DNA from: Saccharum officinarum
Taxonomy: Eukaryota > Streptophyta > Magnoliopsida > Poales > Poaceae
Length of the DNA: 64,000 nucleotides
NCBI GenBank assembly: GCA_020631735.1
Contig: CM036199.1
Span: 19,571,553 to 19,635,552, forward strand
Direction: 5' to 3'
Numbering within the stretch: the stretch's first letter is position 1; each line of letters starts with the position of its first letter. The translations under genes were made by a program, and so were the position numbers. Positions 45,093-56,329 of this stretch are shown in pieces. Under the pieces are notes generated by a model that searched no databases, was not told where the DNA came from, and saw only the letters and a program-made list of their open reading frames with translations.

Positions 45093-46157
45093 GTTATGTG
45101 GTGGGCATTGGACAAACATAAGGTCCCAACAAATTATGTTACCCTCATCAAGGACATGTACAACAATGCGGTGACTAGTATCCGAACAAATGATGGTAAC
45201 ACAGATTACTTCCCGATTAAAATAGGACTTCATCAAGGGTAAGCCTTGAGCCTGTATCTCTTTGCCTTGGTAATGGATGAAGTGACAAGGGACATTCAAG
45301 GGATATCCCTTGGTGTATGCTTTTTGTAGATGATGTAGTGTTAGTTGATGGAAGCCAGGCAGGAGTAAATAGAAAACTGAAGTTGTAACAGCAGACCCTT
45401 GAATCCAAAAGTTTTAGAGTAAGTTGAACTAAAATCAAATACATGAGATGCGACTTTGACAATGCTACACATGAGGAGAGAGAGGGTGAGTTAGAAGGTC
45501 AAGTGGTGCCTAAGAAAGATACCTTCCATTATCTAGGATCGATGCTACAGAAGGATGGAGATATTGATACAGACATTTGCTATAGGATCAAAGCAGGGTG
45601 GATAAAGTGGTGCCAAGCATCTGGCATTCTCTGTGATAAGAGGGTACCACAAAAGCTTAAAGGAAAGTTTTATAAAAATGATTAGACCCGCTCTATGTTG
45701 TATGGAGCAGAATGTTAGCCTATAGAAAGACGACATGTCCAACAACTGAGTGTCGCGGAAATGCGTATGTTGCGTTGGATTTGTGGTCACACAAGGATGG
45801 ACCAAGTTCAGAACGATGACATACGTGATCGTGTAGAGGTAGCACCAATTGAAGAAAAGCTTGTCCAACATCGGTTGAGATGGTTTGGCCATGTTCAAAG
45901 GAGACCTTCAGAGGCACCAGTCCATTGTGGAGTGCTAAGTCCAGATATCAATGTGAGGAGAGGTAGAGGAAGACCGAAACTGACATGAGAGAGGCAATAA
46001 AAAGATATTTAAAGGTTGGAATATACCTAGAGATCTTTGTTTGGATATGAGTGCTTGGAAAGCAGCCATTGACGTGACATGTTTGGTTTCAACTCTAGCC
46101 TACCCCAACTTGCTTGGGACTAAAATGCTTTGTTGTTGTTGTTGTTGTTGCTGCTGC
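45093..46157 (+). mobile_element. RTE-type LINE, 5'-truncated, 18-bp target duplication, decayed
   Basis: TGCTCAAATTCTATGAAT occurs at 45075-45092 and 46158-46175. The element begins VMWWALDKHKVPTNYVTLIK and continues with IGLHQG, LFALVMDEVTRDIQG, VPKKDTFHYLGSMLQKDGD, LKGKFYK and MRMLRWICGHTRMD. LRWFGHVQRRPSEAPVH and RGRGRPKL follow, and it ends in a (TTG)n(CTG)n run. Several stops and shifts break it. It is the same family as the minus-strand copy at 25561-26235, but keeps more of the reverse transcriptase and is more decayed. Confidence 0.92.
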
Positions 46158-46586
46158 TGCTCAAATTCTATGAATATATGGAATCATAATACCTAAGTAT
46201 GTGTTATATATTATATAATTGTAATAACTACGTAGCACTATATACTTGCCAAATTTAGGCTTTAGGTTGTAAAAAATCTTATATTCCTTAACTTTTCGAA
46301 TACCAACCATAAAATTCTAGGCCCACCACTGGGCTCGGCCCAACAAAAATTTCCATTAGTTCCAAATAAATATTAAAGGTCCATTCATGTGTGTATACAG
46401 AGGAGTAGGGAAACTTTAGTCCCACCTTACTAGTTGGAGTGGAGGTCGCTATACTTAAATACATAAGTCATCTCCACTCCTCCAAGTCTAATATGGGGAG
46501 AAAGAAAGGAAACCTACAAGCGCTCGCCTCGCCTCACCACTTGTGTGCATGGTTCACCAACATCCGGTCCATGACCTTGCGGGAGC

Positions 46587-46816
46587 ACAAACTCCTTTTG
46601 CATTGCAACTTTAGTTTTTGGTTATTTGGTCTCTAAGTTTGTGAATTGGAATCCTATAATCGGTTTAGGCCGTGATTAAGACATGAGATCATGCAGGACT
46701 TCCAATCTCATTTTGCATTGCACCTTTAGTTTTTGGCTACTTGGCCTTTAAGTTTGTGAATTGGAATCCTAATCGGTTTAGATCTGATTATGACACGAGA
46801 TCATGCAGGACTTCCC
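46587..46816. repeat. Two-unit direct repeat, about 115 bases each
   Basis: Unit 1 (46587-46700) and unit 2 (about 46710-46816) share ttttgcattgca-ctttagtttttgg, aagtttgtgaattggaatcct and gagatcatgcaggacttcc. The sequence after it (aataacctatcggctaacacc...gggttttgcctcttttcc) looks like a leader region, so this may lie in an unidentified LTR. Confidence 0.8.
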
Positions 46817-48040
46817 TATATAAATAACCTATCGGCTAACACCAGAAACACATCTATTCGAGTTAGGGTTTTGCCTCTTTTCCACTGTTGCGCCGCCAAC
46901 ATAGTCTCTCCATACTGAGTGCCTGCGTGCACCCGTAATCGGGAGAGCAGGTCTTTGGAACCCCTCGTCCTAGCATTTTACGTGACTACTCCCTTCCACA
47001 ATGACTCGTCTTCCAAAGGTTGCATCGAGATATTGTCTTTGTCACTAGCACCTTCGTCGGATCTTCAACAGCAACACACATGCCTGTGTTGCCCCATGCC
47101 ATCATCGTTGTTGATCCTGTGTTGTCGCCACTGATAGAAGTCATGTGCAGTGACAGTCAAACTGGAGAACGGAGGGGTCGTCCGAGCAGGGCAGATAGGG
47201 GTGTAGTGGCTCAGGAGGGGGAGGGGAGGGTGGAGGCCGAGCAGACCGGGGTGAGGTGTTCGGTTGTGGCGGCGGCTGGGATTCAGTGAAGTGAGGTGAT
47301 TTCTATTTTATATCTAGGGTTGGAGAGGGATTGGGCTGATGTGATCTGGCCCATTAATCGTGCCATGCCTCTACTATCACCATGGGTCGAGTATCCTGCA
47401 CAAGCAACATCATATCCTATGCTAGTACCCAGGCCAGTACTAGCACTATGGCCATTGGGCTATGCTATGCCTGTATTGCTGGTTGGGCCCAGCTCATTTG
47501 GCCATCTAGATGCTCACCTCATGTCATGTGTGTAGCTCATCTGTTCTATCCTATATCGACCCTTGCTCACCCATCTATGTCGACGCTCATGACACCCACA
47601 ACCATGGTGAAAGTGACCACTCCTTCTCGGCCCTGTGCGACATGGAGCCAAACACCGACATGAAGTGCACCGTCTGCCCTATGTCTCCTAGTGGCATCGA
47701 GGAAAGCAACATTAGATGCATCGGTTGTTCGCCGTCGTTCCCCTATGAGCACGTGTTGGAAGCCATCATGCTTCCCGTTTGGCTGCGAGTAGCCGCATTA
47801 TGCAGTTATGTAGGGGCCGGCACTCGGCAGGAGGTGTGAGCGCCGAGGGGGGCAGGGGATCTATGAGCATATTTGTATGTAGTAGATATATATGTACCAT
47901 TGGAATGAAGCATTGAAGGTCCTTGTACTTGGATTGAACAAATAAAGACATTTGAAAATGGAATTTGGTTTCTTATTCAACTCAGAAATCTGAAGTCCTT
48001 GGATCGGATGGTACCGATCTACTGAAGTGTTGCCTTACTT
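46817..48040. other. No recognised gene
   Basis: Open frames (46919-47134, 47020-47289, 47510-47839 plus) show no known domain. Sequence composition shifts from AT- to GC-rich near 47150-47300. Confidence 0.4.
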
Positions 48041-48079
48041 TTGTAGAATCTTTTCTCATGACAATGAGTTTGATGTTGA

Positions 48080-48395
48080 GGTAGATGATTTTTTTTCTCT
48101 GAATTAAAGATGTGTTTGCAAGTATCTTTGTCAGATAAATTAATGTCGTCACCTGAGATTCTTAAGTATGTTAAAGCTGCAGAGTGCTATCCTAATGTAT
48201 CTATTGCATATCAGATTCTTTTAACTGTTCCTGTGACAGGAAAATTATTTGAGGTCAAGTATATTAAAAAAATTAAATGGCTAGGATATGTGCATCATTA
48301 AGAAGGATATTTTGGAAAAACATCAATCTCCAAATTGTTTGTGAAGATTTTGCATCATGAATTGCTCGTAACAAAGAACTAAAGTATTATTGTTT
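48080..48395 (+). pseudogene. hAT transposase C-terminal (dimerisation) remnant
   Basis: A short frame gives FFSELKMCLQVSLSDKLMSS, PEILKYVKAAECYPNVSIAY and QILLTVPVT. This is the start of the hAT dimerisation domain in plant hAT-like transposases (PNVSIAYRILLTIPVTVASAERSFSKLKL). The ASAERSFSKL core is lost by rearrangement. Downstream traces in other frames (KKDILE; a DFASR-like stretch) continue the family's C-terminus. Upstream transposase is absent. Confidence 0.7.
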
Positions 48396-48889
48396 TATAT
48401 TTTTTCTCGAACACACAAAAGAGTTGTTCATATTTTAATTAAGGTAGAAGAGTTTAATACAAACGATGCGCTGCAGAAAATATTACAGTTGTATACTGGA
48501 TCGTCCTAACTTACAAAATCAAATTTCGATATTATACTAAAGGTAGACAACAGAGAAGTGGATAGCAATGCAACCTAAGAAGTTGCCTTTCATCTCCACT
48601 ACTGCCAACGTGATCCTGTTCTGACGGCTGGGAAGAGCGCTTCAGTGCTTCGACGCTGGAAGCGTTCAACTCAGTGTCGAAGAGACTCTCGTAGGCCTTC
48701 TGTCCTGACTCGCTTGATGTTGACAGACCCGTAATGAAGCTCATACGCTGCATGGTCAGACCTCACCTCGCTTGGCCGCATGCACCCAAGAGAGGCTCTA
48801 AGCTGCCAATCGCTTGCTCCGCGGCAGGAGTACCTGTTTAGTAGGTGATGACTGGTTGGGGGTCTAACGAATTAGCGAAGACTCGACCT

Positions 48890-49800
48890 TCTTCAACACT
48901 CATTTGGTGAAGATCTTGCGGCAGCGTGCGTCAGAGTTGTCGTTGTCCTTGGTCGGAAGGCTGTCCCGCGGCGACGTACTGTCACCGTGGGCTCGGCCAG
49001 ACCAAAGCCTAGTGGATGGCCCAATGCATCCTCCATAGTTGCAGAAGTACCAGAGGGGAAAGTCCATGCAACCCGTGCTGGTGTGACCTGTTCTTGTCCC
49101 TGCTCGGGAGACAATGGCGGCGAGTCCGTTGTGAACCAATCGTGGTGGGATGGGGTGGCACACCTTGTCAAGGTGATGCCAGGGAAATCGTTGTGCTAGG
49201 ACGACACCTGCAGCCCAACCAAAAAGGCGCATGGTGCACACACAGGTGGCCTCTAATGGGTCCCAGCTACTGCAGAGGCCGCCACTGGAGTTGTAGGCAG
49301 GTTCCACGGCGTGGCCGCAAACTCCTCCAGCATCGGGTCATCTGTGACGTCGTGGACAACATGTGTAGCATCCGGGTATGGTACAAGCGTCAGCGGGTCG
49401 AGCTCGGAGAGGAACCGCACATGGCTTGTCTCCCATGTCAGCTCGCAGTTTCTGACCCTGCTTCCAGCAACAGTGGAGGAGTCAGCCGGCGCCCTCATGG
49501 AGCCAACACACCCCGTTCGACCCCGACGTCTCCTACGCCAGTGTCGATGTCTTTCGTCGACATGCCCAACATAGCTTTACCTGAGTCCGACTGACCTTAA
49601 TGGACCGGTTGGTCAGAGCGAGATGGGTGGCCACGACGCCATGGGTAGATTGCTGAGGAAGATTGCCCAAGGCACTAGGTGCGCCAGACTTGCCTGAGGC
49701 CGCCCCCGCTTGCAGTCACGCACGTTGTGTTGGAAACCCTTATAGCGCACGCAACGCTAGGTAGGCGGCAGGTCGCGACACTGTGCGAGGAAGAGAGGCA
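48890..49800 (-). pseudogene. Degraded LINE ORF1-like region with a zinc-knuckle trace
   Basis: On the minus strand about 49780-49705 reads CRDLPPT, a stop, then RCVRYKGFQHNVRDCKRGRP. It resembles a CCHC knuckle with one Cys changed to Tyr. Further on DDPMLEEFAATPWNLP (about 49350) resembles spacers of plant LINE ORF1-derived proteins. Frames are broken and the opposite strand is also open because of composition. Weak call. Confidence 0.35.
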
Positions 49801-51465
49801 GTTGAGGCACTTCCCGTGAAGACCTGCCAGAATGCTAGTAGAGGATCAACAGTTCAATGGCCATGCAGCCCGCATCCCACCACGGCCGCTGGATGGCCCC
49901 TGTGATAGGACCTCGCGCCAACCATTGGCATTCGGAGCGGAGAAGCACTTGCACCCACTAGAAGAAGGCCGTGACCCGAGCCTCTAATGGGCCAGTAGAC
50001 GCCGTGCACAGTGACGTGCAACCCGGTTGCCTCCGCCGTCAGTGTCCTTGCCACGAATAGGAAGCCCGTGAATGAGCCGTGGTTGTGGCCGACGATGCTC
50101 GTGCTGAGGGCGCCGCCTCCCACTACCGCAGCCCTGGCTGCCCGCTTCAGCGCTAGCGGCACGCGTGCAGCTAACGATGATGGAGCGCAGTCGAGCTCAT
50201 GTAGGCGGTGGCGATGTCGTCCGTGGTTGCAGCTCTCAACGGGTAGCATCGAGGTAGGGGTTTGGGAGGTAGAGGGTGACCGCTCTGCATTTGAGGCAGA
50301 CCCATCGTCTGCCTAGCGATGGTCCTTGGAACGCCTTGCCGCGCTCCGCCCTAGGTTGAAGGGGGATGCGAAGGGAGAGAGCGTGGTCGTCGGGCTTGGA
50401 GCGGAGCTGCCCATGGCTAACTGGCATGCTCGGCCAACCTTCGGGTAGGGGTCGCCTACCCCAACGAGGTACAGACGGATAAGGCGGATCTGGGCTAGTG
50501 GAGCAGCAGGATGCTGTCGCCATGGTGGCTGGTGGCTCTAGCAGCGGCAGAGCACCGGAGGCCCCCATGAGCGATGACACGTCGCGGGCCGCGCGCCCTG
50601 AGCTCCAGGCTCGCCAAGGTGTCCCGACACACAAGGGGTGGACTGCAGCAGCGCTACCCCATGCGCAGGCAGGCGGTTGCGGCGAGCTCTCCAGCGGAGG
50701 AAGGGAGGAGCGTGAGGGAGAAGGAGGTGCGGATGGGGAGGCGAGCGCCAGTTCCTAGGCGGCAGCCAGCACCAGCGGCATCGGGGAGGGGGCGACCATC
50801 ATGGCTGGCACCGGCCCAAACGGTGAGGGCACGATGAGCCCGCAATGACTGGCTTCTGTGCGCAGATGGTGAGGGCGAGGGTGGAAGAAGGGAGGAGACG
50901 GAAGGGGGAGGGGGCCGCTGGCGCCGGGGTGGCGGCAACGTTGAGGGCACCAGAGTTTCACCCTAACGGGCTGAGCGGCCCATCAGGCTTCCTGCAAGCT
51001 CTTGTTTTATTTGATGTAACTATGAATAGTTATTTAACTTCTTTTATTTAGTTCTTGGTTGCACTATCTATATTTTTAGGAACTAAACTTATGCTGTAAG
51101 TTAATTCTTATCAGTAGTATTATATATTTTTATTGTCATATTGAAAATTTATTTTAGTAAACTTTAATCGTTTTGTTTATCTACTAAAGGCCTTTATTTA
51201 AATAAAATTACTATAGAACTGGCCCTGCTTATGCCGAGGCTTGTGTCCGCCGCGCTGCGGTGTGTCAGGAACCCAGACTCTTCCGGGCGCGGCGGCATCA
51301 TCAGTTCATCACCGCTCGCGAGGCTGTGCCCGTTCACCGACGCGCTGCTCCACCTCCACGAGCAGAACCTCAGCTCTCCTTCACGTGCCGGAGCCAGCAG
51401 CGGCAGTGTGGCCCTCCTCCAAGCATGACCCTCGACGAAGAGATGGTGGCTCGAAGTCGAAGGAC
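49801..51465. other. GC-rich then AT-rich, no recognised gene
   Basis: 49800-50960 is GC-rich with overlapping open frames on both strands and no known domain. 51000-51230 is AT-rich. A 65-codon frame at 51231-51428 shows no recognisable domain. Homology to the RCC1 block (copy C) starts near 51470. Confidence 0.4.
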
Positions 51466-51718
51466 AGTGAAGCGATGGAATCCAATTTGAAGTTGTTCGA
51501 CCGGTTGCCCTTGCCAGCGAATGTCCATCACTCCATCTCAGTAAAGATCAGACAAAAACTGAAACCAACCAGAAGCAATGGCATGATCTGTCCACTGTCC
51601 AGAGAAGAAGCCACCACTAAACCTAATAATCCAGAAACTAACTCGAGCTAAAATCTCTGTAAATAAATGTTTATACACCAGCAGGTACCACCACCAGGGG
51701 CCAGGGCCGTGGGAGATG

Positions 51719-52481
51719 TTACCCCGATACTTCCCTCAACTGCCGTACCGGTATCGCGATACGTATCCGATACGGCGATACGCCGATACGTCATCGATAC
51801 GGTATCGGTGAGGTATCGAGAAAAAAGAAAAATAGAATTAATCTCGATACTTCTCAATCCGCCTCCGATACGTATTTGGAAAGTATCGGTGCGTGTGTGA
51901 GATATTGCCGTGCGAGGGACGCGCGAGGGGCCGAGGGCGAGGCGTCGCCAATGCCGTGCGAGAAGGCCGGAGACTCGGCCGCTTCTGTTCCATGAGCGTG
52001 CGAACCGCGAAGGCCATGTCGTGACGGAGTTTGCGGCACCGCGGGGGCGCGCCGCCGCGGCGGAGACGGACCGGCGCTGCTGAAGTCGCCAAATCTGCTG
52101 TTTTTGGGAGGACCTCGTCAGCAGCACTGCAGCAGGCTGCCCGACCGCGGGATGAGCGGCGCTTGCGGGAGCGTGAGCAGCAGTGGCAAGCGACGGGGAT
52201 GGAGAGGATGCGGACGCTCATCTGTTGGCTTAGAGCTTTTTTCTGTATATAAATACTGTCCGGTACTTTTCATCAATGAAAAATAACGTTGTTCTTTAAT
52301 TTGGGGATAATCATAGATATTTTTCTAATGAAAAATAACGTTGTTCTACTAGCAATATCTATATTTTACTATTTTTTATATATGCCTGCCGTATCGGCGT
52401 ATCCTTATTTTTGGAAAATGCCGTATCACAATATCGCCGTATCGGTATCGGCGTATCCGTATCCCGTATCGGTGCAACGTA
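51719..52481. mobile_element. Insertion with GATACG/CGTATC terminal repeats in the 3' flank of RCC1 copy C (hAT-like?)
   Basis: Copies A and B read continuously from cagcagctaccac...atgg to ttgaggtagatg, whereas copy C is interrupted here by about 760 bases. Both ends are packed with inverted gatacg/cgtatc motifs (left: cccgatac, gcgatacgtatccgatacggcgatacg; right: cgccgtatcggtatcggcgtatccgtatccc). The outer ends are imperfectly inverted (ccccgatac / gtatcggtg). Dense subterminal motifs around a non-coding core suggest a non-autonomous DNA transposon. Inside, aatgaaaaataacgttgttct occurs twice (about 52276, 52328). No transposase was recognised and no target duplication is clear. Confidence 0.65.
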
Positions 52482-52510
52482 GGCTTGAGGTAGATGGTAG
52501 TGAAATGAAG

Positions 52511-54568
52511 CTAGGCGAGACCGATGTCGACACGATGTGGGTCCGGCCTAGTTTTCTGTCCCTCAGCAAGCTTCACACCAAGCTGCCCCTTGCTACCTGC
52601 GCCAAGGGAGTAGAGCCTGCCGGATTCGGTGAGGACGAACGTATGAGACCCATCTCGACTTTTATAGTGGCCAACCCAGTCCCAGGTGTTGGTCGCGCTA
52701 ATCTGCACAACCTTTTCATCCAGGGCAACAATCCGAGTGGCTAGCTTGGGAATCCCGTCGTCTTCCACGCTGTCCTCCTGAAACCACGAGAGATGAAACG
52801 GCAGTGTCAGGAATTCGAAACTATAAACCAATTACTGATCGTTGCTATGGCTTTAATTATCTGAATTTGTCCGAGACTTGACTACAAGGAAGAAGATGAT
52901 GATCAAACCTCAACACCCAGATTATCCGAATGATTGCACCCAAAAGTGTAGACATCGCCATTATCTGCGACGACGAAGGTGGAGCTATAGCCAGCTGAGA
53001 CATGCCTAGCTTTCACCCACGCCAAGCGGGGGAAGATAGCAAAATGTTGTCGACCATGGTGTCCCAGACAACCATAGTGGTTCCGCCCCCAGGTGAACAC
53101 ACGTCCATCACTTGCCAGAACTGCACAATGGAAAGCGCCTGCAGAAACCCACACCGGTTTTACCTTCAGTGTCTGGAAGTGTTCGATCATCCTTGGGATC
53201 GTTAGGGTTGTTTCGCATCCATGCCCAAGCTTGCCTCCATAACCGCACCCTACTGAGTAGATCGACCTGCAAATTGATTAAAAAAAAATTCAAACTTATT
53301 GCAAGAAAAAAATGGACCATAGGCATTCAGTATCACAAGAGCTCGTGACCCTGCTCGTAAATATTCAAAGAGAGTTTGTCCAATGTATATATGAACGGTG
53401 ATGCTTGTTTAACAAAAAACTAAGAAGATCAGCATGAATGAAAACTGGGCAACAAAGGAATGACACTTACATTCCAGTCGGTTGGTAGGCCAACATAAGG
53501 AGAAAGCAATTGCCCGCAGCAATCTGCACAACAAGAGCATCCTCAAGCGGTCCAGAGAGAAGGCGAGGCTCGAGATCAGTCGGGTCTGAATCATGACCAA
53601 GCCTCTCATCATGCCCCCAACAGAAAGTATAAACCTGACCCTCTCTAGACAGTACTGCAGAGAAGTAGCCCCCAACAGATGCTTGGACTACAAATATGCC
53701 TTTCAGTGACTCCACAACCTTAGGGATGCTGGTATAAGCACCAGCAAATCCCAAACCCGCGAAACTATCCTGTCCAAACGCGTACACGCTTCCTGTGTCG
53801 CTCACGAGCATTGTCCTCCTCGAGCCGACTGCTGCTTGTGTGATTCTGATGCCCTGCAGAGACCTAAAGGCATGGTTTGACAGCTGTGCTATTGTGCATA
53901 TATAGTTCTACAGTTATCAGCAAAACAAAAATACTTTGGTTACCTAATAAGGCATGGTTCATGCTGTTCTTCTGTATTCCCAAGCCCAAGCTGCCCCGAA
54001 GAATTTGCGCCGAATGAGTACACATCCCCCTTTGACGTGACAACGATGCTGTGCCCTGGTCCAGCAACAACCTGAGATTTCCCATGGTGGTAATTCTTCT
54101 CACCGATCAACATGTACATAAGGACGAGCTTCCAAGAGCCTCCACACCGCTGCTTCAGCCTCCCTTTTTCCTCATCGTTCATTGACTTGAAGATGGCTTT
54201 TTGGCAGCAAGTATCATACGCTGCAACTTCTGGGAGAGACAACGTGGCATCTGGCTCAAAGTCTGCACGGCTACTCAAGAACGTACATGTAGCCTGAACA
54301 GCATTATATCGTCATAGACATGATAATTAAACTGCATTTCAAAATATTAAGAACATTATACATATATATGGTTTGTACACATTAGACTTGCCTCCAAAGC
54401 AGCCAGATCCTTGGGTTCCAGCCCGTAGGATGAGAGCACATGGAGGAGAATGGACGGGTTTGCAGTGAGGGGGATTTGCTGCAGTGGTGGACAAGAGTGG
54501 GAGGTGGTCTCGTTCACAATGTTGTGGACCTTTATAGCCACGGAGGCTTTGCTGTCCGTGGCATCCAT
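52511..54568 (-). CDS. RCC1-repeat (UVR8-like) protein, copy C, intact, 514 aa
   Basis: Coding exons: 54568-54392, 54293-53944, 53863-53471, 53266-52909, 52777-52511, summing to 515 codons with all phases matched. The N-terminal part has ILLHVLSSYGLEPKDLAALE and LSLPEVAAYDTCCQKAIF. Seven RCC1 blades follow, marked by HSIVVTSKGDVYSFG, RTMLVSDTGSVYAFG, FSAVLSREGQVYTFCWGHDE, SVYSVGCGYGGKLGHG, HCAVLASDGRVFTWG, STFVVADNGDVYTFG and HTFVLTESGRLYSLG. The family folds as a beta-propeller; plant members include UVR8 and Ran-exchange-factor relatives, but the partner here is unknown. The loop after YGCLGHH is rewritten in frame compared with copy A (four residues shorter). The first coding intron has a GC donor. 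It is the only uninterrupted copy of three, so probably the functional one. Confidence 0.87.
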
Positions 54569-54630
54569 TGGGAACCTGAACTTGATGAGGTGCCTTAATT
54601 GTGAGTTCAAAACCTTCAAGGACTAGAGCT

Positions 54631-55640
54631 GCTGAGGAAAAGAGAAACACATCATTACATATCTGGATAGCCATCTGGACCATTGTACCAACGAGAGAAG
54701 TGTCATGTTTCCAAACTAGTCCTGGATTTCAAACAGACTAATCAAATGCATTTTTTTCATACTAAACTATTAGTCAAGAGCATCCTAGTTTATGCAAAGA
54801 TACAAAACAGTAGATGTCTATGAGTAAGAGAACATTTAGTAATAAATGACATTGAGATGAGATCCTAAAGTCAGAATTTCTGACGATGAAATTAGCTGAA
54901 GCAGCAAGTTCATTAATGAAGGTAGTCATGCAAGTCTATCAAGGTTCAGCGAAAATTATGTAAGAAAGAATATACCAAAATTCAAGAGCCCCCCTCACCA
55001 AAAAAAAAATCTAGCAAATCATGTGAAACACTTGTGCGCAATACGTCAATACCACTACGACCGACCATAATCAACACAAACTGCTACGTATATACATGTT
55101 TTTTTACTGAACGAAGTGTATTGTATGCATGCTTCAAAAGGAAGGAAAGGCAAAGCATCATCACCAAATCAGAAGATGAGATTAAGAAGATCCGCTTTAA
55201 GATTAAGAAGATAATCTAATCTAATCTAATCTAATACTGTTACTGTTAATGGTCCTTTTCCTGTAATCACCCAAACCCTAAATCAACGTAACACAGTTTA
55301 CCATTGTCAACTGATCAACACCTGAAGAGACTGTACATTGAAAACACGTACTACAGAACGAGTAAACAGACTGCAAAACAAAGGCGAAAACACGTACTAC
55401 AGAACGAGTAAATAGACTGCAAAACAAAGGCGCTAGCTGATCGAACTTAGTAGTTGAGGGGCGGAGACACACCTGCCTGGTGGACATGGATCACTAGCTG
55501 CCGGCGAAGGGCACGATGAGGACGTCGCCGCCAGGAAAGAGAGAAGAAGAGGGACTACGTCATCGTCATGATTGGTTATTTGGATTCTCTGTTATATACA
55601 TCTACTATATATAATATCTCTCTCTATTTATGCTTAAACC
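54631..55640 (-). promoter_or_regulatory. Leader intron, leader exon and promoter of RCC1 copy C
   Basis: The leader exon ends GGCAG|GTGTGT (55473/55472). The intron ends CCTCAG before 54631, 63 bases upstream of the ATG at 54568. A small tandem duplication (gaaaacacgtactacagaacgagtaa, at about 55340 and 55385) and a (taatc)n run near 55212-55236 lie in the intron. ATATTATATATAGTAGATG upstream of the exon is a candidate TATA. Confidence 0.55.
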
Positions 55641-56180
55641 CTCTCCCCCGGTTCCCCCTTCCATTCCGTGCCCTCTGCTCGGCGCCGACAGGTGGGCCGT
55701 GGGCCTCACGCCCTCTTCCGCACCGGTGCGCACGTCGTGCCTTTCGCCGATTGGATCGGCGGCCACCCAGCCTCGCGCCACGTCCTCCGGTGACGACGAT
55801 CCGATGGTGTCGCGCGCCGCATCTTCCCCCGCCTCCGACGACGCTGGCATGGCAGGGTTGGGCGCTGCGCCTCGTCCCCTCGTGATGCCGACCCTATCGC
55901 GTCGCACGCCGCGTCCTCCCTCGGCCCGCCTCCGGGCGAATCAGGGGATCTCCGACCCGTGAGCCGTCTCTCCGCTGTCGCCGCATCGGGCGGCAGTGAC
56001 AAAACTCCAGGTTGATCATCTACGTCCGGAATTGAAGCTGCTGCTCCCGCGTACTGCACCTCCAACACCGATAGTCAATGGGACCAAGAGGCTGTTCGAC
56101 GGATCAAAGGGTGCCGATGCCTAGCACTTTGAAACAGCGATATGCTGGAGCACGTGCGAGATGGTGATGAAGATGATGTT
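55641..56180. repeat. CpG-rich upstream flank of RCC1 copy C
   Basis: It is shared with the flanks at 36710-37090 (copy A) and 44300-44880 (copy B), including cattccgtgccctctgctcgg and tgacaaaactccaggttgatcatctac. It marks the right edge of the triplicated block. Confidence 0.75.
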
Positions 56181-56329
56181 GATTGAAGTCAAGACCGGAG
56201 CAAGGTAAATGCAGGTGCTCATGGAGAGCACAAGGTCCAGCGTGGTTACCTCCCAGTGACAACTTACAGCTGCCATTACTTATGCATCCAAGTCCCACTA
56301 CTTAATTATGCAACCAAGTCAGCTATCGG

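Noticed and set aside
48893..50249. Several minus-strand frames as one host gene
   Set aside because: Frames are broken, the opposite strand is equally open, and the only recognisable trace is a damaged retroelement-type zinc knuckle.
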